A stretch of DNA of 20,222 nt from Candidatus Omnitrophota bacterium (lineage in GTDB: Bacteria > Omnitrophota > Gorgyraeia > Gorgyraeales > Gorgyraeaceae), in the NCBI GenBank assembly GCA_018901615.1, contig JAHIEN010000121.1, positions 1 to 20,222 of the forward strand, written 5' to 3'. Shown piece by piece: positions 1 through 6,048 of this stretch. The position numbers were made by a program, and so were the translations under genes. Position 1 is the first letter of the stretch; every line of letters starts with the position of its first letter. The notes below the pieces were generated by a model. That model was given only the letters and a program-made list of their open reading frames with translations, made no database searches and was not told where the DNA came from.

Positions 1-26
1 AAAAATATTTTTAATAGGAGATAAAA

Positions 27-489
27 ATGGCTTATGAAAAATTTATAGAAGAGTATTTAAGTAAAGAGCTACTTAAGAAACAGAAGCCTAGTTTTGATGC
101 AGTTGAAAAACTTATTATACGCAGCGCCAAAGATCTAAAAACTGCAAAAGCAAATTTAAGTATCGATGAAGGAATTGCTTATACAGTAGCTTATCTTGCT
201 ATGCTGCGCGCTGGCCGCGCATTTATGCTTTTGAAAGGATTTCGCCCTGTAGGCGGGTATCAGCATAAGACTGTTGTAGAATTTATGGCGCAATGTTTAG
301 AGAAAGAATACAAAAGTATAGTAGAGCGCTTTGATAGAATGCGAAGAAAGCGTAATATTTTTACCTATGATTGATATAACAATTTCTCGCACGGAGGCAG
401 AAAGCGCTTTTGCTACAGCGGTGAAATTTGTTAATTTGATCAAAGATGTTATAAAGAAAGAAAGTCCACAAGGACATTTTAAGTTCTAA
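27..489 (+). pseudogene. HEPN-domain protein (toxin-type RNase fold), frameshifted near the C-terminus
   Basis: The first reading frame (27-374, 115 residues) looks like a small HEPN protein of the kind paired with minimal nucleotidyltransferases in toxin-antitoxin or abortive modules. It is helical throughout and ends in the R-N-x-x-x-Y form of the HEPN motif (R109, N110, Y114), then D and a stop. The expected last helix is present in another frame from 367 to 489 (ISRTEAESAF... FVNLIKDVI). Removing one T at 371/372 joins the two into a continuous protein of about 153 residues, so this is a single-base insertion. An AGGAG sequence about 8 bases before ATG 27 supports the start. Any nucleotidyltransferase partner would lie left of the window. 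The truncated form keeps the putative catalytic motif, so residual function cannot be excluded, and a sequencing error is also possible. HEPN assignment is from motif and helix pattern only. Confidence 0.7.
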
Positions 490-554
490 GTTGTCCAGGG
501 TTTAAGATAGGACAAATTGGATACTTCGACAAGCTCAGCGTAGGCAATCTTACC
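490..554. repeat. TGTCC/GGACA inverted pair plus REP-like fragment
   Basis: Just after the HEPN remnant, TGTCCAGG (492-499) and ATAGGACA (507-514) form a loose inverted pair. A similar pair, TGTCCAGG ... ATAGGACA, lies just upstream of the second copy of the promoter repeat near 8141-8161. Here the two repeat parts are separated by about 40 extra bases containing CTTCGACAAGCTCAG (524-538), a motif I recognise as a widely dispersed REP-like palindromic fragment in many bacterial genomes. The extra block looks like an insertion into an older repeat. No coding potential is seen. Confidence 0.45.
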
Positions 555-667
555 TATAACTTTATCTCTGATTTGCCAATAATTCTTGATATTTGGCGTT
601 ATGTTCTATATAATAGATTGTTTGCGTTAAGAGATAGATTTATAATATACACAACTTAGGGCAGCCA
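555..667 (+). repeat. Promoter-bearing repeat, copy 1 (full, 113 bp)
   Basis: This 113-bp block is very similar over its whole length to 8163-8275, and its core is also found at 9681-9731. It contains a near-consensus sigma70 promoter: TTGATA at 586-591, a 17-base spacer and TATAAT at 609-614. The promoter is framed by a perfect 7-base inverted pair, TATCTCT (563-569) and AGAGATA (630-636). Both full copies end in GCAGCCA. The predicted transcript starts near 621 and runs into the small-RNA candidate. Confidence 0.75.
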
Positions 668-740
668 CATAAATCTCTCTAATTCCAGATGGAGAGATAA
701 GATTAACCCTGATTGGCAATGCTAGTCAGGGTATTTTTTA
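621..740 (+). ncRNA. Candidate small RNA with two hairpins and its own terminator
   Basis: A strong promoter with no following ORF or ribosome binding site, and a good intrinsic terminator about 120 bases downstream, define a possible independent non-coding transcript. Inside it, ATCTCTCT (673-680) pairs with GGAGAGAT (691-698) as an 8-bp hairpin with a 10-base loop, just before the terminator stem. I do not recognise it as a known family; it lacks the conserved cores of tmRNA, 6S RNA and the common riboswitches. It could instead be the leader of a lost gene, since the similar promoter at 8193 precedes a coding remnant. Confidence 0.4.
706..739 (+). terminator. Intrinsic terminator of the small transcript
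   Basis: ACCCTGATT (706-714) pairs with AGTCAGGGT (724-732), with further pairs inside, followed by A and six T (734-739). There is no gene on the + strand immediately before it, so it most likely ends the transcript started by the promoter at 586-614. Confidence 0.75.
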
Positions 741-777
741 TGTCTTTGGGTGTCAAAGGGTTAGGGAAATATTCTGC

Positions 778-832
778 ATGTCATTGGAGGAGTCTCGCCA
801 CCGAAGGTGGCGGACGACGAAGCAATCTTTTT
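778..832. repeat. Palindromic interspersed (REP-like) element
   Basis: The stretch begins TGTCATTGGAGGAG and ends GACGAAGCAATCT, which resembles a dispersed bacterial repeat that often yields spurious ORFs. In its middle CGCCACC (796-802) pairs with GGTGGCG (806-812) around a GAA loop, followed by GAC. A shorter version (CGCC-GAA-GGCG followed by GAC) occurs at 8280-8290. The ORFs on both strands across 753-1023 cover this repeat and show no protein-family features. Confidence 0.55.
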
Positions 833-983
833 CGTCTAAAATAACCAAAAAAATCTCATCGAACCATCTCTTTATCTCTATATCGCAAATTAGTTTCTCA
901 AGCGTAGTGTCGCAGTTATTCGGCCATATAACAGAGATTAAACCCTCACTCCCCAAGATTCGTGGCTTATATGGTGACAGACA
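833..983. other. Gene-free spacer
   Basis: No supportable gene, RNA or repeat is seen here. Short ORFs on both strands have no ribosome binding site and no recognisable composition. Confidence 0.5.
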
Positions 984-1013
984 TTTCGATTTATCTTTTC
1001 ATCTCCGTATAAT
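984..1013 (+). promoter_or_regulatory. Possible promoter for the first MpsC-like gene
   Basis: TTTCGA (984-989), an 18-base spacer and a perfect TATAAT (1008-1013) lie 45 bases before ATG 1059. The -10 box is excellent and the -35 box weak, so this is a moderate call. Confidence 0.4.
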
Positions 1014-1058
1014 TGTGTTATGATTTAATTGTTTAGTCACAATTAACTGGGGAAAAAG

Positions 1059-1451
1059 ATGGAAAATAGAACCAAAGGTCAGACAGAGGCCCTTATCGGT
1101 GAGGCAATAATAAGGTTTGAAAAAGAATATATGGGAAGGGGACCGCGGGAGACCAAAACCTATATTATCCGAGATATGGTTTTTGTCAGACTTAAAGGGG
1201 TGCTTACTCCTGCCGAAGAACAATTAGCTAAGACATCAGAAGGAGCTGAATTAATAAAAAGGACGCGTATGCAATTGTTAGAAGGGGCAAAAGTTCTGCT
1301 GGAAAATACGATTTCAGATATTACCTCTTGTCAAGTTGCAAGCATGCATACAGATATAAGTACAAAGACAGGAGAAAGAATTATTATTTTCACTCTGGAT
1401 CAAGATTTGGAAATTAAGTTTGCAACTGAAGTTCAGCCTAAAAAAGATTGA
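1059..1451 (+). CDS. MpsC / DUF2294 family protein, copy 1
   Basis: A 130-residue protein of the DUF2294 family, now named after MpsC of the Staphylococcus MpsABC membrane-potential/inorganic-carbon system. MpsC's own activity is not established. Family hallmarks are visible: an N-terminal helix followed by a G-R-G-P-x-x-T segment, V-F-V-R-L-K-G-V-L-T-P-A-E near residue 42, the helix around residues 55-80, and the C-terminal T-G-E-R-I-I-I-F-T-L-D strand. It is a soluble protein with no signal peptide. The start ATG follows AACTGGGGAAAAAG. A paralogue lies at 4470, after pckG and purC, so the two copies bracket this metabolic pair. The mpsA/mpsB transport genes are not in the window. A new promoter overlaps its stop codon, so it is probably transcribed separately from pckG. 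Confidence 0.85.
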   Translation: MENRTKGQTEALIGEAIIRFEKEYMGRGPRETKTYIIRDMVFVRLKGVLTPAEEQLAKTSEGAELIKRTRMQLLEGAKVLLENTISDITSCQVASMHTDISTKTGERIIIFTLDQDLEIKFATEVQPKKD

Positions 1452-1476
1452 CTATAATTCTTCGCTGCTGTAAAAT
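1448..1476 (+). promoter_or_regulatory. Sigma70-type promoter of the pckG operon
   Basis: TTGACT (1448-1453), a 17-base spacer and TAAAAT (1471-1476) make a near-consensus promoter overlapping the stop codon of the upstream gene. Transcription would begin near 1483, giving a leader of about 160 bases before pckG. Confidence 0.65.
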
Positions 1477-1482
1477 ACACAA

Positions 1483-1606
1483 GATAGAATAATAACTTGG
1501 TAGACTGAGGCAAGGATCTCGAGTTTTCGGGATTGTTGTAGAGTAAGCCAGCATCAAAATCTTTTAGTTCATCTAAAGATGAGCGGAAGATGATACTGGC
1601 TTTTTT
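1483..1606 (+). promoter_or_regulatory. Structured leader / candidate attenuator or riboswitch upstream of pckG
   Basis: The leader between the promoter and pckG contains an 8-bp hairpin, GATCTCGA (1515-1522) with TCGGGATT (1527-1534) around a GTTT loop, followed directly by a long intrinsic terminator that ends 37 bases before the pckG start. A terminator between a promoter and its gene implies regulated read-through. I find no T-box, TPP, purine, preQ1, ZTP or c-di-GMP core. The ligand or protein, if any, is unknown. It could simply be a terminator for the upstream gene with a second promoter missed downstream. Confidence 0.45.
1545..1606 (+). terminator. Intrinsic terminator in the pckG leader
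   Basis: AAGCCAGCATCA (1545-1556) pairs with TGATACTGGCTT (1591-1602) with one C-A mismatch. An inner ATCTTT/AAAGAT pairing lengthens the hairpin. It is followed by TTTTTTATTTT (1601-1611). Confidence 0.7.
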
Positions 1607-1643
1607 ATTTTAACAGCGTTTTTTAAAAAAAGGAGGAAGCGTG

Positions 1644-3527
1644 ATGCCTAAAATGTGTCTAGAAGCATTGAAGTCCAAAATGAGTGAGCGTGATTGTGAG
1701 AAGCTGAACGCTATAGCTAATCCCAAAGTTCAGAAGTTTATTACTGAGTCTTGCGAACTCTGTAATCCTGAGAGAATATTTATCTGCAGCGATTCTCCAG
1801 AAGATATTGTTTATGTGCGTCAACAGGCAGTTTCTAGAGGTGAGGAAAAGCCATTGGCGATTTCTGGACACACTTATCACTTTGATGGGATAGAGGATCA
1901 AGGTCGTGACCGCGAGGTTACCAAGTATCTTGTGCCTAAAGATGATTTACTTAGCAAGACCCTCAAGCAGATTGAGCGCGAAGAAGGATTGACAGAAGTA
2001 AAAGGATTACTTAAAGGCGCTATGCACGGACGGACAATGATTGTTCGCTTTCTTTCACTGGGGCCTGCTAACTCTGTATTTAGCATCCCCTGCGTGCAGT
2101 GTACGGATTCCTGGTATGTTGCTCACAGTGAAGACCTTCTTTATCGGTCAGCTTATGATATGTTTACGCAAAAAACAGAGCAGTCAGAGCTTTTTTGTAT
2201 TTTGCATTCGGCAGGAAAGATGAACGAGGCTATGGTAAGCGTAGAGGCAGAGAAGAAATGTATCTATATTGATCACACCAAAGATACCATTTATAGCGTA
2301 AATACCCAGTATGCCGGTAATACCGTTGGTTTAAAAAAACTTGCCCTTCGGCTGACTATTCGTAAGGCGGATAGGGAGGGCTGGCTTGCCGAGCACATGT
2401 TTTTGATGGGAGTTCATGGGCCAAATAGTCGAAAGACTTATTTTGCGGGGGCCTTTCCAAGCGCATGTGGTAAGACATCAACTGCTATGTTATCAGGTGA
2501 GATAATATTGGGCGATGATATTGCATATTTCCGCAGCATAGATGGTGAATGCAGAGCGGTAAATGCCGAGGCAGGAATATTTGGGATTATCCAAAATATA
2601 AACCCTAACGATGATCCTGTAATTCATAAAGTCCTGGATACTCCCGGTGAGGTTATATTCTCAAATATCTTGGTAAAAGACGGTAAGCCTTACTGGTTAG
2701 GGATGGATGAAAAAGTTCCTAAGGAAGGACTTAATTTTTCCGGCGAATGGCATGAAGGAAAAACTGATAAAAAGGGAGCCAAGATCCCACATGCCCATAA
2801 GAATGCCAGATACGCTGTCGCATTAAGAGCATTAGAAAATGTCGATCCTGAATTGGATAATCCAAAAGGAGTGAAGCTCTCAGGCATAATGTATGGCGGC
2901 CGCGATGCAAAAAGCTACGTGCCGGTGCAGGAAAGTTTTAACTGGGAGCATGGCATTATCGCCTATGGCGCAGCCCTTGAGACTGAGACTACTTTTGCCA
3001 CAATCGGCAAAGAAGGGATTGCCGAGATTAATCTAATGAGCATACAGGATTTTGTTTCTATCTCTTTAGGGAAATATATACAGAATAACCTGGAGTTCGG
3101 CAAAAAATGCAAAAAGTCTCCTATTGTATTTGGTGTTAATTATTTTCTCAGGGATAAGGAAGGTAAGTTTTTAAATGGTGTAAAGGATAAACATGTATGG
3201 GTAAAGTGGATGGAATTGCGCGTTAATAAAGATGTCCAGGCTATAGAAGGCCCTACCGGGCGCATTCCCGAATATGAAGATCTTAAGATTCTCTTTAAAG
3301 AGGTCCTAGGGAAAGATTATAAAAAACAAGACTATATAGACCAATTTACGATTCGCGTTCCAGAAAATTTAGCTAAACTTGAGCGGGTAGAGAAGTTTCA
3401 TAAGGAAAACGTTGCTGGCGCACCGGAAATACTTTTTGATATCCTTAATCAGCAGCGCCAACGTTTGCTCAGAGCTAAAAAACAATTCGGTGATTACATT
3501 TCACCTGATAGCCTGAAAAAATCTTAA
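1644..3527 (+). CDS. pckG: Phosphoenolpyruvate carboxykinase (GTP)
   Basis: This 627-residue enzyme interconverts oxaloacetate plus GTP with PEP, CO2 and GDP in the cytoplasm. The length is normal for the GTP-dependent class. The P-loop-like FPSACGKTS is at 271-279, the metal-binding GDDIAY begins at 290, and the substrate/guanine-side GGRDAKSYVPVQ...WEHG region ends near 437. I chose ATG 1644, seven bases after AGGAGG (1631-1636). The in-frame GTG at 1641 would sit only four bases from it. It follows a leader with a terminator and is followed after 20 bases by purC, so both are likely one operon. It may act in gluconeogenesis or, in a fermenting cell, in the CO2-fixing direction; the latter is inference from the nearby carbonic anhydrase homologue. 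Confidence 0.97.
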   Translation: MPKMCLEALKSKMSERDCEKLNAIANPKVQKFITESCELCNPERIFICSDSPEDIVYVRQQAVSRGEEKPLAISGHTYHFDGIEDQGRDREVTKYLVPKDDLLSKTLKQIEREEGLTEVKGLLKGAMHGRTMIVRFLSLGPANSVFSIPCVQCTDSWYVAHSEDLLYRSAYDMFTQKTEQSELFCILHSAGKMNEAMVSVEAEKKCIYIDHTKDTIYSVNTQYAGNTVGLKKLALRLTIRKADREGWLAEHMFLMGVHGPNSRKTYFAGAFPSACGKTSTAMLSGEIILGDDIAYFRSIDGECRAVNAEAGIFGIIQNINPNDDPVIHKVLDTPGEVIFSNILVKDGKPYWLGMDEKVPKEGLNFSGEWHEGKTDKKGAKIPHAHKNARYAVALRALENVDPELDNPKGVKLSGIMYGGRDAKSYVPVQESFNWEHGIIAYGAALETETTFATIGKEGIAEINLMSIQDFVSISLGKYIQNNLEFGKKCKKSPIVFGVNYFLRDKEGKFLNGVKDKHVWVKWMELRVNKDVQAIEGPTGRIPEYEDLKILFKEVLGKDYKKQDYIDQFTIRVPENLAKLERVEKFHKENVAGAPEILFDILNQQRQRLLRAKKQFGDYISPDSLKKS

Positions 3528-3547
3528 GATAAAGGAGGAAATTGATT

Positions 3548-4438
3548 ATGTCAAACAAGACACTGCGATTTTCAAGACTTGGGGACATTGAGTTTTTTAA
3601 AAGAGGAAAAGTGCGAGAAATTTATAATCTCAAAGACAAGTTTCTGATGGTGGCAACTGACAGAATATCCTGCTTTGATGTAGTATTGCCTACGGAAATT
3701 CCTCATAAAGGGGAAGTTTTAACTAAGCTTTCAGTGTTTTGGTTTGAGTTTACTAAGGATATAATTTCCAATCATTTTATCACTGCTAATGCAGATGAGT
3801 TTCCAGAAGAGTTGCAAAAGCATAAAGAAACATTATGCAGCCGTTCTATGTTGGTTAAGAAAGCAAATCCTATGCCTGTTGAATGCGTGGTGAGAGGTTA
3901 TCTTTCCGGCTCTGGTTGGAAAGAATACAAAGAGACGCAGTCTATCTGCGGGATAAAGCTCCCCAAAGGGCTTAAGGAGTCAGATAAGTTACCGGAGCCC
4001 ATTTTTACCCCAGCAACAAAAGAAGAAGTCGGGCACGACATTAATGTAACGCAGGAATATATTGAAAAGAAGATTGGAAAAGAGATAACCACAGGGCTGA
4101 AAGAGATAAGTTTGAGTCTTTACAAAAAAGCCAGTAGTTATGCTGAATCAAAAGGCATAATTATTGCCGATACAAAGTTTGAATTTGGCACAATCGAAGA
4201 TGAAATTATTCTTATAGATGAAGTGCTTACACCTGATTCGTCTCGCTTTTGGCCAAAAGATAGCTATGTCTCTGGGAAGAGTCAGCCAAGTTTTGACAAA
4301 CAATTTGTCCGTGACTATCTAGAAACGCTGGATTGGAATAAAGAATCACCTGGACCGGAGTTGCCTGATGAGATAGTCAATAAAACAACAGAGAAATATC
4401 TTCAGGCCCTTAAAATGATTACGGATAAAGAAGTATAG
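3548..4438 (+). CDS. purC: Phosphoribosylaminoimidazole-succinocarboxamide synthase (SAICAR synthetase)
   Basis: A 296-residue enzyme of de novo purine synthesis that joins CAIR and aspartate with ATP hydrolysis. The family signature runs in order: GKVREIYNL near residue 18-26, ATDRISCFDVVLP, PVECVVRGYLSGSGWKEY, PIFTPATKEEVGHD, IIADTKFEFG and the C-terminal DEVLTPDSSRFW. The length of about 300 residues fits the longer single-domain form. ATG 3548 lies nine bases after AGGAGG (3533-3538); a TTG at 3542 is too close to that site. It sits 20 bases behind pckG and 31 before the second MpsC-like gene. No other purine genes are visible, so the coupling to pckG is unusual. The step before it, which makes CAIR, consumes CO2/bicarbonate. 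Confidence 0.97.
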   Translation: MSNKTLRFSRLGDIEFFKRGKVREIYNLKDKFLMVATDRISCFDVVLPTEIPHKGEVLTKLSVFWFEFTKDIISNHFITANADEFPEELQKHKETLCSRSMLVKKANPMPVECVVRGYLSGSGWKEYKETQSICGIKLPKGLKESDKLPEPIFTPATKEEVGHDINVTQEYIEKKIGKEITTGLKEISLSLYKKASSYAESKGIIIADTKFEFGTIEDEIILIDEVLTPDSSRFWPKDSYVSGKSQPSFDKQFVRDYLETLDWNKESPGPELPDEIVNKTTEKYLQALKMITDKEV

Positions 4439-4469
4439 AAAAGCCAAATCAGAAGGAGGTAGTCTAAAG

Positions 4470-4841
4470 ATGAATGGCAAAACGAAACAGGAGATTGAAT
4501 CTGCAGTTAGTGAGGCGATGACCAAATTTTTAAAAGAGCAGCTGGGCGAGGAGGCTGAAACAGTGACTGTTCAAGTAGCAGATGATGCGATAATTGTAAG
4601 ATTCAAAGGAGTCATGTCTCCCGCAGAAAGATTTTTGGTTAAAAATCAGGAAGGCATGAGATTGATAAAAGAGCTAAAGGGAAAACTTATCGAAAGAGCA
4701 AGGCCCCTTTTAGAAACGATGATTAAAAATTTAATTGATGCTGAGGTGGTTGATATTCATTCAAGTTTTGATCCGACAACTGGCGAACGCATTGAAATTT
4801 TTACATTAAACAAGGATTTGGAGAAAATTAGTTCTGTTTGA
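4470..4841 (+). CDS. MpsC / DUF2294 family protein, copy 2
   Basis: A 123-residue paralogue of the protein at 1059, with the same order of motifs: V-R-F-K-G-V-M-S-P-A-E near residue 47, a middle helix with E-L-K-G-K-L-I-E-R-A, and T-G-E-R-I-E-I-F-T-L-N-K-D-L-E at the end. It is cytosolic, without signal or membrane segments. A strong AAGGAGGT lies about 10 bases before the ATG. It is the third gene of the pckG-purC run. The protein ends seven residues earlier than copy 1, and a fragment of an unrelated gene begins exactly at its stop codon, so a deletion joint may have trimmed its C-terminus. Confidence 0.85.
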   Translation: MNGKTKQEIESAVSEAMTKFLKEQLGEEAETVTVQVADDAIIVRFKGVMSPAERFLVKNQEGMRLIKELKGKLIERARPLLETMIKNLIDAEVVDIHSSFDPTTGERIEIFTLNKDLEKISSV

Positions 4842-5007
4842 ATTTGTCCTCGTAGGCTCTTCCGGCGAGCGTGTTTTGCATCTGAAAATTTTAGCGGCTA
4901 TTGCTATAATCGTCCAAAGCCACGACTTTGAAAAGAAGCGGCTTGAGGCGCAAGGCGGGGAGGAATTGAAGCATGTCATTCTTTTGGCTGAAAGAAAAAG
5001 AGGGTAA
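4837..5007 (+). pseudogene. 3' remnant of a PTS EIIA (type 2 / fructose-type) gene
   Basis: Reading frame 4837-5007, with no start codon of its own, encodes about 55 residues that match the C-terminal part of PTS EIIA type-2 domains: a hydrophobic strand FVLVGSS, then HLKILAAIA, a QSHDFEKKRLEA segment and an EELKHVILLAE helix. In the family this is the last strand-helix-helix part, which follows the phosphorylated histidine; that histidine half is missing. The stop (5005-5007) is one base from ATG 5009 of the carbonic anhydrase homologue, the spacing of translationally coupled genes. I infer that a larger EIIA, or EIIA-fused transporter, gene once preceded it and that a deletion fused its end to the MpsC copy 2 stop. 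Confidence 0.6.
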
Positions 5008-5008
5008 A

Positions 5009-5554
5009 ATGATTAGATGGAATCCTCGGGGAGATTATCCGCAGATAGATAAAAGCGCTTACATCGACCAGACGGCAACAATAATCGGTAAGGTAAGTAT
5101 AGGCAGGAATGTTTTTATTGGTCCGACTGCAGTTATCAGAGCGGATGAGCCTGACAGTTCGATAATTGTTAAAGATAACTGCAATGTTCAGGACAGGGTA
5201 ATAATCCATGCTTTAGAAAACACCTCCGTATTGATAGAAGAAAACACCTCTTTAGCGCACGGCTGTATAATTCATGGGCCGTGTACGATTGGCAAAAACT
5301 GTTTTATTGGTTTTGGCTCAGTGGTTTTTGAATCTGAAATTGGAGAAAAGAGCCTCATAAAACACTTAGCAGTGATAGAGAAGGTAAATGTTTTCTCTGG
5401 CAGAGTGGTTGAATCAAGCCAATTAGTTAACTGTAAAGGTAATGTCAGGGAGTTGAGGCTCGCAGATGAAAGAGATAAAGCATTTATGGAAAAGGTTATC
5501 AAGACCAATCTGAATTTAGTCAAAGGGTATACACATGGAGAGAGTGAACAGTGA
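5009..5554 (+). CDS. Gamma-class carbonic anhydrase family protein (left-handed beta-helix)
   Basis: A 181-residue hexapeptide-repeat protein of the gamma carbonic anhydrase / Paa-type family. Isoleucine-patch turns run from about residue 18 to 125. The three zinc-type histidines are at 67 (DRVIIH), 84 and 89 (AHGCIIHG), and the conserved R44-A-D46 and Q61 equivalents are present. This set fits a possible CO2 hydratase, although many members have no shown activity. I prefer ATG 5009, because MIRWNPRGDYPQID matches the usual N-terminus and the upstream remnant stops one base before it. The alternative ATG 4973 adds 12 residues that belong to the old gene's DNA. It may supply or use bicarbonate alongside the PEP carboxykinase and MpsC proteins (inference). 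Confidence 0.88.
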   Translation: MIRWNPRGDYPQIDKSAYIDQTATIIGKVSIGRNVFIGPTAVIRADEPDSSIIVKDNCNVQDRVIIHALENTSVLIEENTSLAHGCIIHGPCTIGKNCFIGFGSVVFESEIGEKSLIKHLAVIEKVNVFSGRVVESSQLVNCKGNVRELRLADERDKAFMEKVIKTNLNLVKGYTHGESEQ

Positions 5555-5565
5555 TAGGTGTCCCC

Positions 5566-5649
5566 ATGCAAACGATGAGCAAATCCTATAAGGAAGAAAT
5601 AGCTCAGGAGGCTGGTAGGAAAAATAAGAAAAACAAATTGGGAGGATAA
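5566..5649 (+). CDS. Possible 27-residue basic peptide
   Basis: A short ORF starting 11 bases after the carbonic anhydrase stop, rich in lysine (RKNKKNKLGG end). A GTG-started version from 5551 overlaps that stop. No strong ribosome binding site and no recognised family. It may be chance. It is recorded because the compact series of small frames here is otherwise unexplained. Confidence 0.25.
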   Translation: MQTMSKSYKEEIAQEAGRKNKKNKLGG

Positions 5650-5653
5650 TAAC

Positions 5654-5734
5654 ATGCCGGATAAGCAGGATAATTATAAAGTTGAACTTATAAATTCTTC
5701 AGATGCGGAAATACATAAACATAAGAGAATTTGA
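5654..5734 (+). CDS. Small ORF with strong ribosome binding site (26 residues)
   Basis: ATG 5654 follows GGGAGGATAATAAC, an excellent ribosome binding site, so something is probably translated here. The peptide runs MPDKQDNYKVEL, then INSSDAEIHKHKRI. It overlaps the next frame (5703-5822). A +1 shift near 5725 would continue HKHKR into IREFDSLGRP and give one protein of about 55-58 residues. This could be a broken or a programmed-frameshift gene. I do not recognise the family. Confidence 0.4.
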   Translation: MPDKQDNYKVELINSSDAEIHKHKRI

Positions 5735-5822
5735 TAGTCTTGGTCGTCCCAAGATGATTGGTTGGAGTTTGCCTAAACCTGTAATAGAAGAATTAATCAA
5801 CTGGGGTGGAAAAGAAAAATGA
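5703..5822 (+). CDS. Small ORF, 39 residues, overlapping the previous one
   Basis: The frame starts at ATG 5703 and reads MRKYINIREFDSLGRP followed by KMIGWSLPKPVIEELINWGG. Its composition, with W, P and G in defined spots and an amphipathic end, looks like real protein rather than chance. There is no ribosome binding site before ATG 5703. It may be the second half of the gene beginning at 5654, reached by a frameshift, or a coupled small gene. Function unknown. Confidence 0.4.
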   Translation: MRKYINIREFDSLGRPKMIGWSLPKPVIEELINWGGKEK

Positions 5823-6048
5823 AAATGTTTTCTACGGCTGATATCTACCTGTGCACAGTCTATTCTCTTAATCTTATCTTTAACAGTCTTTATTTTATAA
5901 TTTACCGGCATATTCTCTAACAATATACCCATAAAATTTTACTATAAGTGCAGGTCTAAACTATTATATAATGCTGTTAATAGCTTCTTAGTTCAGATGA
6001 GATATTATAACTAATATTTGCACGGAGAGGTAAAGGAACCGAACATAA
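5823..6048. other. Intergenic region before the envelope genes
   Basis: AT-rich spacer of 226 bases without a gene. A TATAAT at 5967-5972 could be a -10 box for the following gene but no convincing -35 box is at the right distance. A GGAGAGGTAAAGGA stretch near 6024-6037 serves the next start. Confidence 0.4.

Noticed and set aside
753..1023. ORFs on both strands in the gap before the first MpsC-like gene
   Set aside because: They cover a REP-like palindromic repeat, lack ribosome binding sites and show no family features.
1483..1643. T-box or known riboswitch before pckG
   Set aside because: No T-box TGGNACC-type motif or other known core could be found; kept only as an unnamed attenuator candidate.
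4973..5008. Upstream ATG giving 12 more residues on the carbonic anhydrase homologue
   Set aside because: Those bases encode the end of the EIIA remnant in another frame, and the family normally begins at the internal methionine.
5272..5655. 127-codon reverse-strand ORF
   Set aside because: It lies antisense to the carbonic anhydrase homologue, has no ribosome binding site and no recognisable protein pattern.
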